Of a DNA stretch of 64,000 nucleotides, positions 32,595 to 41,900 are shown piece by piece. Position numbers and translations under genes: made by a program. Every line of letters starts with the position of its first letter. The stretch's first letter is position 1. The notes under the pieces were generated by a model that was not told the DNA's origin, ran no database searches, and saw only the letters and a list, made by a program, of their open reading frames with translations. The DNA is taken from positions 868,001-932,000 of the forward strand of contig NZ_JBCJKP010000001.1 in NCBI RefSeq assembly GCF_039503195.1, given 5' to 3'. This stretch comes from Streptomyces mirabilis. GTDB lineage: Bacteria > Actinomycetota > Actinomycetes > Streptomycetales > Streptomycetaceae.

Positions 32595-34616
32595 ATGCCC
32601 CGCACAGACTCCGCCCTGCCCTTCCGCACCGACGTCTCGGCTGCCACCGAACGGGGAGCTGCCCCCGTGGGCCCGGTCCGGCTCGGCCCGGACGCCCCCG
32701 CCGCGCTGCGCCCCGCCGCCGCGGAGGTGCGCACCGGCTTCTGGCACGAGCGGCGCGAGGTCAACGCGCACACCTCGATCCCGCAGGGCCCCGCTCTGCT
32801 GGAGTCCGCGGGAAACCTGCACAACCTGCGCCTGGCGGCCGGCACGGCCCAGGGCGCGTTCCAGGGCGGTTACCCCTTCGTCGACACCGACGTCTACAAG
32901 TGGCTGGAGGCCGCCTCCTGGCAGCTCGCCCGCAGCGGGCCACCGGCCGACGGTGAGGAGAACAGCCCCCACCTGCGTCAACTCGCCGCCGAAGTCGAGC
33001 GGATCATCGCCCTGGTCGCCGACGCCCAGCAGTCCGACGGCTACCTCAACACCTGGTTCCAGGTCCGCAAGAACGGTGAGCGCTACCAGGACCTGCGCTG
33101 GGGGCACGAGTTGTACTGCGCGGGCCATCTGATCCAGGCGGCGGTGGCCCATCACCGTGCGACCGGTCGCGACGAACTCCTCCTCGTGGCGCGACGGTTC
33201 GCCGACCACCTCGACTCCGTCTTCGGCCTTCCCGGCAGCGGCAGGCCGATCGACGGCGTCGACGGCCATCCGGAGGTGGAGACCGCCCTGGTCGAGCTGT
33301 ACCGGGAGACCGGCGAGCGACGCTATCTGGATCTCGCCGGCTACTTCGTCGACCGTTACGGCCACGGCCTGCTCGGCGGCGAGGCGTACTGCCAGGACCG
33401 CGTGCCGTTGCGCGAGGCGGTCACCGTCGAGGGGCACGCCGTGCGCCAGTTGTATCTGCTGGCCGGTGCGACGGACGTGGCCACCGAGACCGGCGACGCC
33501 GAACTGCGCTCCGCCGCCGAGCGGTTGTGGCGGGCGATGACCACGACCAAGACCCATCTGACCGGTGGTCTCGGGGCGCACCACGACGAGGAGGACTTCG
33601 GCGACCCGTTCGAGCTGCCCAACGAACGCGCCTACTGCGAGACCTGCGCCGCCATCGCCTCGATCCAGTGGAGCTGGCGCATGGCCCTGCTCACCGGCGA
33701 GGCCCGCTACAGCGACCTGATCGAGCGCACCCTGTACAACGGGTTCCTCGCCGGTGTCTCGCTGGACGGCGAAGGCTGGCTGTACGTCAATCCGCTCCAG
33801 GTCCGTGACGGCCACACCGACCCCGGTGGCGACCAGTCGGCCCGCCGCACCCGCTGGTTCCGCTGCGCCTGCTGCCCCCCGAACGTGATGCGGCTGTTGG
33901 CCGGGCTCGAGCACTACCTCTCCTCGACCGACGCCGAGGGACAGGGCCTGCAGATCCACCAGTACGTCGCGGGCCGCTACCGCGGTGACCTCGACGGCAC
34001 GCCCGTCACCGTGTCCGCCGAGACCGGCTACCCCTGGCACGGCGCGGTGTCCCTGACCGTCGAGGAGACCCCGCGCGAGCGGCCCTGGACGCTGTCCCTG
34101 CGCATCCCGCAGTGGTGCCACGAGTACCGCGTGCGGTGCGGCGACCGGACGTACGACCAGGCCGACGCCCCCGTCGCCGACGGCTGGCTGCGGCTGGAGC
34201 GCACCTGGGCACCGGGCGACCGGGTCGTCGTCGAACTCGGCCTGGAGCCCCGCCTCACCGCGGCCGACCCCCGGGTGGACGCGGTCCGCGGCTGTGTGGC
34301 GATCGAGCGGGGCCCGCTCGTGTACTGCCTGGAGCAGGTGGACCACCCCGGGGGCGGTCTGGACGACGTCGTCATCGACACGGCGCGGCCGCTCGCCGTG
34401 AAGCAGCGACCTGATCTGCTCGGCGGTGTCACCACCGTCGTCACCACGGGCCGTCGCCGCGCGGTCCCGGACACCGGCTGGTGGCCCTATCGGTCCGCCG
34501 ACGCCGACCCGGCCATCGCGCCCTCGGGCGAGTCCGTCGAGCTCACCGCGATCCCCTACTACGCCTGGGCCAACCGGCAGGACGGCAGCATGCGCGTCTG
34601 GCTGCCCACCTCCTGA
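32595..34616 (+). CDS. GH127 beta-L-arabinofuranosidase-type glycoside hydrolase
   Basis: 673 residues, no signal peptide, so intracellular. An alpha/alpha-barrel catalytic domain carries GGYPFVDTDVYKWLEAASWQL, DGYLNTWFQ, GHELYCAGHLIQAAVAH and PNERAYCETCAAIASIQWSWRM, then CACCPPNVMRLLAGLEHY. The zinc-thiolate active site of the family (Glu-x-Cys plus a Cys-Cys pair, as in HypBA1) maps to Glu349, Cys351, Cys426 and Cys427. C-terminal beta-sandwich domains follow. It releases beta-linked L-arabinofuranose from imported oligosaccharides. GGAG precedes the ATG. It is the first gene of the operon facing the LacI regulator. Confidence 0.88.
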   Translation: MPRTDSALPFRTDVSAATERGAAPVGPVRLGPDAPAALRPAAAEVRTGFWHERREVNAHTSIPQGPALLESAGNLHNLRLAAGTAQGAFQGGYPFVDTDVYKWLEAASWQLARSGPPADGEENSPHLRQLAAEVERIIALVADAQQSDGYLNTWFQVRKNGERYQDLRWGHELYCAGHLIQAAVAHHRATGRDELLLVARRFADHLDSVFGLPGSGRPIDGVDGHPEVETALVELYRETGERRYLDLAGYFVDRYGHGLLGGEAYCQDRVPLREAVTVEGHAVRQLYLLAGATDVATETGDAELRSAAERLWRAMTTTKTHLTGGLGAHHDEEDFGDPFELPNERAYCETCAAIASIQWSWRMALLTGEARYSDLIERTLYNGFLAGVSLDGEGWLYVNPLQVRDGHTDPGGDQSARRTRWFRCACCPPNVMRLLAGLEHYLSSTDAEGQGLQIHQYVAGRYRGDLDGTPVTVSAETGYPWHGAVSLTVEETPRERPWTLSLRIPQWCHEYRVRCGDRTYDQADAPVADGWLRLERTWAPGDRVVVELGLEPRLTAADPRVDAVRGCVAIERGPLVYCLEQVDHPGGGLDDVVIDTARPLAVKQRPDLLGGVTTVVTTGRRRAVPDTGWWPYRSADADPAIAPSGESVELTAIPYYAWANRQDGSMRVWLPTS

Positions 34617-34710
34617 CGCCGGCCGACCTGCACGGCCTCCTCCCGGCATCCGCGTACATCCCGTCACGCCGTCACCCCGCACGACCACTCATGACAACGA
34701 GGTCACCGCC

Positions 34711-35961
34711 ATGCGAATCACCCGCAGAACTCTCCTCGCCGCCTGTGTCGCCGCCGGCACCCTCGCCTCCGTCACGGCCTGCGGGGGCGGCGGTTCGGGT
34801 TCCTCCGACTCCACCGGCAAGTCGGCGACGTACACCTTCTGGGACCCGTACCCGCAGTTCGACACCTCCTCGGACTGGGGCAAGCGCGTCGCCCAGTGCG
34901 GTACCTCGGCGGGCGTCAAGATCAAGCGCACCGGCTACGACACCACCGACCTGGGCAACAAGGCGCTGCTGGCCGCCCAGCAGGGCAACGCGCCCGACGT
35001 GATGCTCGTGGACAACCCGGTCGTCTCCACACTGGTCGAGGCGGGGATCCTCAACAAGACGAACGACCTCGGTCTGGACACGTCCGCGATCCAGAAGAAC
35101 ATCATCGGCGCCGGCACCATCGACGGCGCCTCCTACGGCGTACCGATCGGCGCCAACACGCTCGCCCTCTACTACAACAAGAAGATCCTGACCGCCGCCC
35201 ACGTCGACCCCGCCTCCATCAAGGACTGGGCGTCGCTCACGGCCGCCCTGAAGAAGGTCAAGTCGGCAGGGAAGAAGGGCATCACCTTCTCGGCGATCGG
35301 CACGGAGGAGGGCAGCTTCCAGTTCCTGCCGTGGTTCTGGGGCGCGGGCGGCGACCTCACCCACCTCGACTCGCCGAAGAGCGCCGCCGCGCTGTCGCTG
35401 TGGAAGCAGTGGGTCGACGAGGGTCTCGCGCCCAAGGACGTCCTGAACAACACCCAGACCACCAGCTGGCAGGAGTTCGCCACCGGCGACTACGCCTTCG
35501 GCGAGAACGGCACCTGGCAGCTCGCCAACGCGGAGAAGGCCGGATTCCCCTACGGGGTCGTCAGTATCCCCGGGCAGAACGGCGGTTCGGCGCCGGTGCC
35601 GACCGGCGGCGAGTTCGTCACCGTACCCGTACAGCAGGACACCGCGCGTTACGACGTCAGCAAGAAGATCGTCACGTGTCTGACCAGCTCGGAGAGCCTG
35701 CTGGCGAGCGACACCGCCCTGACGTACGTCGCACCCACCGCGGCGGTCCAGGCCCAGCAGGTCCAGGCGAACCCGAAGCTCAAGCCGTGGGTGGCGGCCG
35801 TGGCCGCCGCGCGTGGCCGTACCAGTGGCGGTCTCGGCACGAAGTACCCCACCATCTCGCAGCCGATGTGGACGGCCGTACAGGCGGCCCTGTCCGGTGG
35901 CAAGAGCCCCAAGGCAGCTCTCGACGCCGCGCAGACGGCGGCCGGCAGGAGCAAGGGCTGA
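34711..35961 (+). CDS. sugar ABC transporter substrate-binding lipoprotein (CUT1 type)
   Basis: 416 residues. The lipoprotein signal (RRTLLAACVAAGTLASVTAC) ends at a lipobox VTAC. The mature protein is an MBP-like binding protein: TYTFWDPYPQFDTSSDWG, NKALLAAQQGNAPDVMLVDNPVVSTLVEAGIL, YGVPIGANTLALYYNKKIL and FATGDYAFGENGTWQLANA. It should capture an arabino-oligosaccharide outside the cell and hand it to the two permeases that follow. GAGG lies 8 nt before ATG 34711. It is 94 bp from the GH127 gene and probably in one operon. Confidence 0.9.
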   Translation: MRITRRTLLAACVAAGTLASVTACGGGGSGSSDSTGKSATYTFWDPYPQFDTSSDWGKRVAQCGTSAGVKIKRTGYDTTDLGNKALLAAQQGNAPDVMLVDNPVVSTLVEAGILNKTNDLGLDTSAIQKNIIGAGTIDGASYGVPIGANTLALYYNKKILTAAHVDPASIKDWASLTAALKKVKSAGKKGITFSAIGTEEGSFQFLPWFWGAGGDLTHLDSPKSAAALSLWKQWVDEGLAPKDVLNNTQTTSWQEFATGDYAFGENGTWQLANAEKAGFPYGVVSIPGQNGGSAPVPTGGEFVTVPVQQDTARYDVSKKIVTCLTSSESLLASDTALTYVAPTAAVQAQQVQANPKLKPWVAAVAAARGRTSGGLGTKYPTISQPMWTAVQAALSGGKSPKAALDAAQTAAGRSKG

Positions 35962-36044
35962 CGCGACCGGCCAGAGCAAGGGCCGACAGCGCGCGGCGCC
36001 CCAGGCCGCGTCCCGGACACCGCCACCCGCATCCAGGAGTTCGC

Positions 36045-37022
36045 ATGACCATCGCCCGAGTCGACCGCCGTCCCAAGCGGTCCCCGGCCGTGTCCGGAGC
36101 GGCGGGCGGCGCCGACCGGCGTGACGTGCCGCCACGCCGTCGGCGCGGCAGGGACCGGCTGACCGCGCTGGGCTTCCTCTCCCCGCTCGTGGCCTACCTC
36201 GTCGCCTTCTACCTCTATCCGCTCTACCGCAACCTCGATCTGAGCCTGCGTGACTACACGGTCCGCTCGTTCGTGGCGGGCGACGCGCCGTTCTCGGGCT
36301 GGGACAACTTCTCCCAGGTGCTGAACGACCCGACCTTCGGGCCCGCGCTGGGCAACACGATGGTGTTCACCTTCGTGTCGATCGCGCTCCAGTACGCGGC
36401 CGGGCTGGGGCTCGCGGTCTTCTTCAACCGGCACTTCCGTCTCTCCACCACGCTGCGGGCGCTGTTCCTCATCCCGTGGCTGCTGCCGCTGATCGTGTCG
36501 GCGTCGACCTGGTCCTGGATGCTGAACAGCGAGTCGGGCGTGGTCAATTACGCCCTCCACCTCGTCGGCGTTCCGCCCGTCGACTGGCTGACCTCGCCGC
36601 ACTGGGCGCTCGCGTCGGTCGTCATCGCCAACGTCTGGATCGGCATCCCCTTCAACCTCGTCATCCTCTACAGCGGTCTGCAGAACATCCCCGGGGAGCT
36701 GTACGAGGCCGCCTCGCTGGACGGGGCGAGCGGCCGGCAGCAGTTCCGGCGCATCACCTTTCCCCTGCTGCGGCCGGTCTCCGCGATCACGCTGCTGCTC
36801 GGACTGGTCTACACGCTCAAGGTGTTCGACCTGATCTGGATCATGACCAAGGGAGGTCCCGGCGACTCCTCGTCGACGCTGGCGACCTGGTCGTACCAGC
36901 TCGCGTTCGGCACTCTGCTCCCGCACTTCGGTCCCGGTGCCGCCGTCGGCAACATCCTCATCCTCATCGCCCTCGTCTTCGGCCTGCTGTACATCCGCGT
37001 CCAGAGGAGGCAGGAAGCGTGA
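36045..37022 (+). CDS. sugar ABC transporter permease 1 (MalF/UgpA type)
   Basis: 325 residues, six hydrophobic segments after a basic cytosolic N-terminus. The binding-protein-dependent permease loop is ELYEAASLDGASGRQQFRRITFPLLRP (EAA motif). Family pieces include LGFLSPLVAYLVAFYLYPLYRNLDLSLRDY and FDLIWIMTKGGPGDSSSTLATWSYQLAF. AGGAG precedes the ATG. The stop overlaps the second permease (GTGA). No ATPase gene is in the cluster; CUT1 transporters of streptomycetes commonly share the ATPase MsiK, so that is the likely partner. Confidence 0.92.
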   Translation: MTIARVDRRPKRSPAVSGAAGGADRRDVPPRRRRGRDRLTALGFLSPLVAYLVAFYLYPLYRNLDLSLRDYTVRSFVAGDAPFSGWDNFSQVLNDPTFGPALGNTMVFTFVSIALQYAAGLGLAVFFNRHFRLSTTLRALFLIPWLLPLIVSASTWSWMLNSESGVVNYALHLVGVPPVDWLTSPHWALASVVIANVWIGIPFNLVILYSGLQNIPGELYEAASLDGASGRQQFRRITFPLLRPVSAITLLLGLVYTLKVFDLIWIMTKGGPGDSSSTLATWSYQLAFGTLLPHFGPGAAVGNILILIALVFGLLYIRVQRRQEA

Positions 37023-37840
37023 AGTCCCCCGCGAGCTCCCGCCGTCACACCGCCGTCGGACTCCTGCTGACCGGGATCATGCTGTTCCCGGTGTACTGGA
37101 TGCTGAACGTGTCCCTCACTCCGCAGCAGGACATGCGCAAGTCCCCGCCCGACCTGTTCCCGCTGCACCCCACGTTCGAGGGCTACCGGGCCGTGCTGCA
37201 CGACCAGATGCCCTATCTCGGCACCAGTCTGCTGATCGGCCTCGGCACGGTCGCCGCCACCCTCGTCCTCGCCGCGCCGGCCGGCTACTCACTGGCGAAA
37301 CTCCGCCCCCGCGGCGGCGGCGTCATGGGCCTCGCCCTCCTCGTCGCCCAGATGATCCCCGGCATCGTCATGGCGATGGGGTTCTACGGGATCTTCCTCA
37401 ACCTCGGCCTGCTGAACTCCTGGTGGGGCCTGATCATCGCGGACTCCACCATCGCCGTGCCCTTCGGCGTCATGATCTTCACGGCGTTCATGTCGGGCAT
37501 CCCCGACGAGCTCACCGCCGCCGCGCGCATCGACGGCGCGGGTACCTGGCGCACCTTCTGGTCCGTCGTCCTGCCGGTGAGCCGCAACGCCGTGGTCACC
37601 GTCTCGCTGTTCAGCTTCCTGTGGGCCTGGTCCGACTTCGTCTTCGCCAACACCCTCGACGGCGGTGGCGATCTTCGCCCGATCACCCTCGGCATCTACC
37701 GCTACATCGGCAACAACAACCAGGAATGGAACGCGATCATGGCCACCGCCGTCGTCGCGTCCGTACCCGCCGCCGTCCTGCTCGTCCTCGCGCAGCGGTA
37801 CGTGGCCGCCGGGGTCACCGCGGGCGCGGTCAAGGACTGA
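37019..37840 (+). CDS. sugar ABC transporter permease 2 (MalG/UgpE type)
   Basis: 273 residues with six hydrophobic segments. The EAA loop is ELTAAARIDGAGTWRTFWSVVLPVSR. MalG-type features are LFPVYWMLNVSLTPQQDMRKSPPDLFPLHPTFEGY at the N-terminus and SLFSFLWAWSDFVFANTL near the end. It pairs with permease 1 to form the channel. The GTG start overlaps the previous stop, with GAGGAGGCAGGAAGC just upstream serving as ribosome binding site. Confidence 0.92.
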   Translation: MKSPASSRRHTAVGLLLTGIMLFPVYWMLNVSLTPQQDMRKSPPDLFPLHPTFEGYRAVLHDQMPYLGTSLLIGLGTVAATLVLAAPAGYSLAKLRPRGGGVMGLALLVAQMIPGIVMAMGFYGIFLNLGLLNSWWGLIIADSTIAVPFGVMIFTAFMSGIPDELTAAARIDGAGTWRTFWSVVLPVSRNAVVTVSLFSFLWAWSDFVFANTLDGGGDLRPITLGIYRYIGNNNQEWNAIMATAVVASVPAAVLLVLAQRYVAAGVTAGAVKD

Positions 37841-37893
37841 CCGGGACGTCAGCCCCCCATCCACCTCCTCATCCGTCAGGAGAGCCGCCACCC

Positions 37894-39666
37894 ATGCCTG
37901 TTCCGAGCTGTCAACCACGCACGCCCAGAAGGCCGTTCGACCGCACGGCCGCCGCCGTCCTCGCGACGGCCCTGGCCGCCGCCGCGACCGCCCTCACCGG
38001 CACACCCGCCCAGGCGGCCCCCACCACGTCCACGACCCTGGTCGTCAACGCCGCCCAGACCCTGCGGTCCGTCACCCATGTCGCCACGGGCAGCCTCTAC
38101 GGCCTCGCCGACGCGAGCACCCCGGCCGACAGCCTCGTCCAGCCGCTGAAGCCGAACACCTTCGTCCAGATGGCACCCGGCGGCCACCAGTTGCCCAACG
38201 GTGAACCGAGCCCCGCCGGAGACTCCCTGGTCGTCGCTCCCAAGGCGGCCAGGGCGGGTGCGAAGGTCGTCGTCCGGATGCCCGACTGGTACCCCGACTT
38301 CCCCTACAAGTGGGTGAGCTGGAACGACTGGCTGTCCGCCGTCGACACCCAGGTCGCCTCGGTCAAGTCCTCCGGCGCCGGGAACATCAGCGCGTACGAG
38401 TTGTGGAACGAGCCCGACTGGACCTGGGACACCACCAACGCCGGTGCCTTCGACGCGGGTTGGGCACGGACGTACAAGGAGGTACGTGCCAAGGACACCG
38501 CCACTCCCATCCAGGGCCCCAGCTACTCGGCGTGGAACCAGAGCTGGATGAGCCAGTTCCTCACCGACGCCAAGGCCAGTGGCACCGTCCCGGACGTCAT
38601 CGCCTGGCACGAGCTCCAGGGCAGCAAGGACATCGCCGCGCACGTCTCCGCCTACCGCTCCCTGGAGAGCGGCCTCGGCATCAGCCCGCGGCCGATCTCC
38701 ATCGAGGAGTACGCGACACCGAGCGAGATGGGCATACCGGGCGCTCTCGTCGGTTACGTCGCCAAGTTCGAGCGGGCGGGCGTCCACGACGCGGAACTCG
38801 CCTTCTGGAACCACTACGGAACCCTGGGCGACACCCTCACCGACACCGGCGGATCGCCCAACGGCTCGTACTGGCTCTACAAGTGGTACGGCGACATGTC
38901 CGGGAACATGCTCACCACCACTCCCCCGGCGCAGACCAGCATCGACGGCGCCGCCTCGCTCACCGGTGACGGCCGGCAGATCAGCGTGATCTTCGGCGGA
39001 GGCACCGGTTCGACCGCCGTCACGGTCAACGGACTCGGCTCCCTGCCCGCCTTCGGCGGCACGGTCCACGTCAAACTGGAATACACCCCGTCCAAGGGCC
39101 GCACCACGGCCGTCTCCGCCCCGTACACCATCTCCGAGAGCGACTATCCGGTCAGCAACGGCTCCCTCACCGTCCCTGTCGCGATGAACGCGTCCGACGG
39201 CTACCACCTGGTCGTCACGCCCAGCGGGACGTCCACCTCGCTCGCCGGGCGCTATCAGATCAGCAACAAGAACAGCGGGCTCGCGCTGGACACACAGAGC
39301 GCGGGCACCGCACAGGGCACCGCCGTCGTCCAGGCCACCTCGACCACCGGCACCGACCAGAACTGGACGCTGGTGTCGGCGGGTTCGGGCCTCTACAAGA
39401 TCGTGAACCAGGCCAGTGGTCTGCTGCTCGGCATCAACGGCATGAGCACCGCCGCCGGAGGTACGGCTCTGATCTGGGGCGACAACGGCACCGCCGACCA
39501 CCTCTGGCAACTGATCCCCGCCGACAACGGCTCCTACAAGATCGCCAACTACAACAGCGGCCTCCCGCTCGGGGTCACCAACATGAGCACCTCTGCCGGC
39601 GCCCAGGTTCTCCAGTGGGACGACAACGGCACCGCCGACCATCTGTGGAAACTCACCTCGCGCTGA
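37894..39666 (+). CDS. secreted clan GH-A glycosidase with C-terminal ricin-type carbohydrate-binding domain
   Basis: 590 residues. Signal peptide (AAAVLATALAAAATALTGTPAQA) followed by a (beta/alpha)8-type catalytic domain. YELWNEPDW carries the probable acid/base Glu173, and ISIEEYATP the probable nucleophile (Glu271 or Glu272), with FWNHYG between them and the barrel end. This pattern fits clan GH-A families such as GH39; I cannot assign the family. A beta-sandwich linker follows, then a ricin/CBM13 trefoil at about 455-590 with three Q/H-x-W repeats (DQNWTL, DHLWQL, DHLWKL). It would release arabinosides outside the cell for the ABC transporter encoded upstream. Confidence 0.8.
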   Translation: MPVPSCQPRTPRRPFDRTAAAVLATALAAAATALTGTPAQAAPTTSTTLVVNAAQTLRSVTHVATGSLYGLADASTPADSLVQPLKPNTFVQMAPGGHQLPNGEPSPAGDSLVVAPKAARAGAKVVVRMPDWYPDFPYKWVSWNDWLSAVDTQVASVKSSGAGNISAYELWNEPDWTWDTTNAGAFDAGWARTYKEVRAKDTATPIQGPSYSAWNQSWMSQFLTDAKASGTVPDVIAWHELQGSKDIAAHVSAYRSLESGLGISPRPISIEEYATPSEMGIPGALVGYVAKFERAGVHDAELAFWNHYGTLGDTLTDTGGSPNGSYWLYKWYGDMSGNMLTTTPPAQTSIDGAASLTGDGRQISVIFGGGTGSTAVTVNGLGSLPAFGGTVHVKLEYTPSKGRTTAVSAPYTISESDYPVSNGSLTVPVAMNASDGYHLVVTPSGTSTSLAGRYQISNKNSGLALDTQSAGTAQGTAVVQATSTTGTDQNWTLVSAGSGLYKIVNQASGLLLGINGMSTAAGGTALIWGDNGTADHLWQLIPADNGSYKIANYNSGLPLGVTNMSTSAGAQVLQWDDNGTADHLWKLTSR

Positions 39667-39703
39667 GTGCCCGACCGAATCTCGCGCCGAGCGCCCGGCC
39701 GAA

Positions 39704-39741
39704 CGCTCCCGCGCCTGCCGCCCACCGCGGGCGCGAGAGCG
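39704..39741 (+). terminator. hairpin after the arabinoside operon
   Basis: Arms 39704-39715 and 39730-39741 pair over 12 bp with one mismatch around a 14-nt loop, 38 bp after the stop of the last operon gene. It is a plausible intrinsic terminator; no U-tract follows. Confidence 0.45.
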
Positions 39742-40013
39742 TCGACGTCCACCTGCACGAATGCGTGAAATGGTCGGGTGAACGGTCCCGAACGTGACCG
39801 CGCACCCCTTTTCGGCGTGGTCCGATCTCCGGGCGCGGGGGCCGTGATGCCGACGACGAGTCCTCCCCGAAAGGCGCGTCGCACCCGTTGCGGCGTGCTC
39901 GCGCCTTGCTGCGCCCTCCCATCGGCGCTGATCGTGTTGCTCACCCAGGACGGCAGGCTCCACCTCCGCGACCCGCTGTCCGCCTATGAGGTACGCCGCC
40001 GACGACAGCTCCC
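39742..40013. other. non-coding or decayed stretch
   Basis: No reading frame with recognisable protein features is present on either strand. Together with the MFS fragment that follows, it looks like the debris of a deletion or rearrangement downstream of the arabinoside operon. Composition stays high in GC. No repeat or target-site duplication was found that would reveal a mobile element. Confidence 0.4.
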
Positions 40014-40246
40014 TGCCGGACCAACACCCTGATGCGGTCCATCGGTACATCGTTCGCCAGTGCCATCGCCGGTGTCGTCCTGGCGCAGATGACCACCGAC
40101 CTCGGCACCACCGCCCTGCCCTCGGAGAACGGCTTCAAGGTGGTCATGGCCATCGGTGCCGGTGCCGCCTTCCTCGCCCTCGCCCTCGCCGCCTTCCTGC
40201 CCGGCCGGCGGGCGGCGGGCTCGGCGACGCCGGCGGCCCGTGGGGT
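40014..40246 (+). pseudogene. C-terminal remnant of a DHA2-type MFS transporter
   Basis: From about 40014 the frame reads NTLMRSIGTSFASAIAGVVLAQMTT, then EDGF-like SENGFKVVMAIGAGAAFLALALAAFLPGRRA. This is the last one and a half to two membrane segments of 14-TM MFS exporters of the EmrB class, including their hallmark LMRSIGTSFASA. The preceding 400 or so residues are absent and the upstream DNA does not continue the frame. It is a truncated relic, different from the intact exporter at 3707. Confidence 0.65.
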
Positions 40247-40733
40247 TCGCGGCTTCGACCCGGCGTCCCCGAGTGACTTGGAGACCCGCCGCGCGCTGCC
40301 GGCAGTCCTCTGCCCTGCGGGACGGTGGACCGTGGTGCGCTCACCACAGGCCTGCCGGGCGGCCTGTGCGGTTCCTGGTGACGCTGCTGACCGGGGCCGG
40401 AAAGCGACCGCCCGGGCCCGAGTGGCCCTGGCTCCCGATCACCGCGGCGTCGACCACCGCGCCCACGGCAATCGTGCCGACCCCCTCCTGTGCCGGCGCC
40501 CCAGCGCTCGGTACGCGACGCGGGCCCCGTGCGTGTCACAGTCCATCGGCCATCCCGTTGCCCGAAGATGTCCCGTCCGCCGTCGGATGGAGGGTGACCC
40601 AGCGTCCGACCAGGCGTTCACACCTTGACAAGGCATCGCAGCAGCTGGCGCCCATCACCAGATCGAACGGTAATTCGACACGCATACTTATCGGCTCCTC
40701 GGGGAAGACGCGTCGACGACAACCACCCCAAAC
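40247..40733. other. 487-bp intergenic stretch without supported gene
   Basis: Neither strand shows a recognisable protein. TTGACA occurs at 40625-40630 on the plus strand, but there is no -10 box 16-19 nt downstream. The last 100 bp are somewhat richer in A and T (CGAACGGTAATTCGACACG, 40665-40683) and may contain the promoter of the acyltransferase gene. Confidence 0.35.
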
Positions 40734-41900
40734 ATGCCCAGTTCACCACCCCAGTCCCCCAGCGAACACCTCTCCTTGACCAACACAGGCGGTCCCATCG
40801 TGAGCAAGTCTTCCTTCGCCGAGCCGGAGCAATCCGAATCGCCGGTCCGATCGAAGACTCACCACCGCGAGGTGACCCACCCCGGTCCACTGCCCTCCCT
40901 CACCGGTCTGCGCTGGGTGGCGGCCCTTCTCGTCTTCTGCCTGCACACCCGCAATCTGGGCTACTTCAACGGGCAGGCCCGTCACTTCGCCGACTGGGGC
41001 TTCGGGGCGGGCTCCACCGGGGTCTCCTTCTTCTTTCTGCTCTCCGGCTTCGTCCTCGGCTGGTCCGCCCGGTCCGACGACCGCCCCACGGCCTTCTGGC
41101 GCCGCCGCTTCGCCCGCCTCTACCCCGTCCACCTGGTCACGGCCTGTATCGCGGTGTTCGTCATGGGCATGGGCAAGCCGGCCGGCAGCGCGGCGAATCT
41201 GCTTCTCGTGCACTCCTGGTGGCACCCGTGGTGGCAGACACTCGACCCCGTCAGCTGGTCGCTCGCGTGCGAGGCGTTCTTCTACGCGACCTTCCCCGCG
41301 TTCGCCCTGCTGCTGCGGCACGCCGGGGCCCTCACCGCGACCGCGCTCGCCGGCGCGAGCGTCCTGACCGTGCTCATCCTGACCCGGGCGGACCTGCATC
41401 TGGGGGTCGGCCGCACCCTGTACTCCTTCCCCGCCGCCCGGCTGCCGGAGTTCGTCCTCGGCGTCGCCGTCGCCCGCCTCGTGCTCCTCGGCCGCTGGCG
41501 CGGCCCCGGCCTGGAGGCGTCGGTGGCCCTGACGATCATCGGCTACTTCCTGGTCTCCCAGGTCGGCGGATCGTACGCCTGCGTCGCCTGCACCTTGGTC
41601 GGTTTCACCTGCCTGATCCCCGCGGCCGCCCTGGCCGACGTACGCGGCCTGCCCAGCTTGTGGCGGCATCCGGCCCTCGTCCGACTGGGTGAACTCTCCT
41701 TCGCCTTCTACATGGTCCACCTGCTCGTGCTGCGCGCGGGGCAGCACCTGTTCAAACCGTCGCCGATCGGCGCGCTCACCGCCTTCGGGATGTCCCTGGC
41801 CCTCGCCTGGCTCCTGTACGAGTACGTGGAGGTACCCGCCCGGCGATGGCTTCTGCGGCCCTTCCTGAGATCCCTGCGACGCACCCCGGTGTCGCGTTGA
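40734..41900 (+). CDS. acyltransferase 3 family membrane protein
   Basis: 388 residues with about ten hydrophobic segments. Acyltransferase-3 hallmarks are LPSLTGLRWVAALLVFCLHT, with the catalytic His near residue 69, GSTGVSFFFLLSGFVLGWSAR, the Arg-rich RRRFARLYPVHLV, and GELSFAFYMVHLLVLR near the end. These proteins O-acylate exported sugars, antibiotics or peptidoglycan using cytosolic acyl-CoA. Two starts are possible, ATG 40734 or GTG 40800; neither has a strong Shine-Dalgarno. The stop abuts the P450 stop on the other strand within a TGATCA palindrome, so the two genes converge with no gap. Confidence 0.85.
   Translation: MPSSPPQSPSEHLSLTNTGGPIVSKSSFAEPEQSESPVRSKTHHREVTHPGPLPSLTGLRWVAALLVFCLHTRNLGYFNGQARHFADWGFGAGSTGVSFFFLLSGFVLGWSARSDDRPTAFWRRRFARLYPVHLVTACIAVFVMGMGKPAGSAANLLLVHSWWHPWWQTLDPVSWSLACEAFFYATFPAFALLLRHAGALTATALAGASVLTVLILTRADLHLGVGRTLYSFPAARLPEFVLGVAVARLVLLGRWRGPGLEASVALTIIGYFLVSQVGGSYACVACTLVGFTCLIPAAALADVRGLPSLWRHPALVRLGELSFAFYMVHLLVLRAGQHLFKPSPIGALTAFGMSLALAWLLYEYVEVPARRWLLRPFLRSLRRTPVSR

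Noticed and set aside
31230..34688. Very long open frame antisense to the GH127 gene
   Set aside because: GC-rich codon bias in the GH127 gene produces open antisense frames; the antisense product shows no family features, while GH127 motifs are intact.
40625..40630. TTGACA as -35 of the acyltransferase promoter
   Set aside because: No -10 hexamer at suitable distance.
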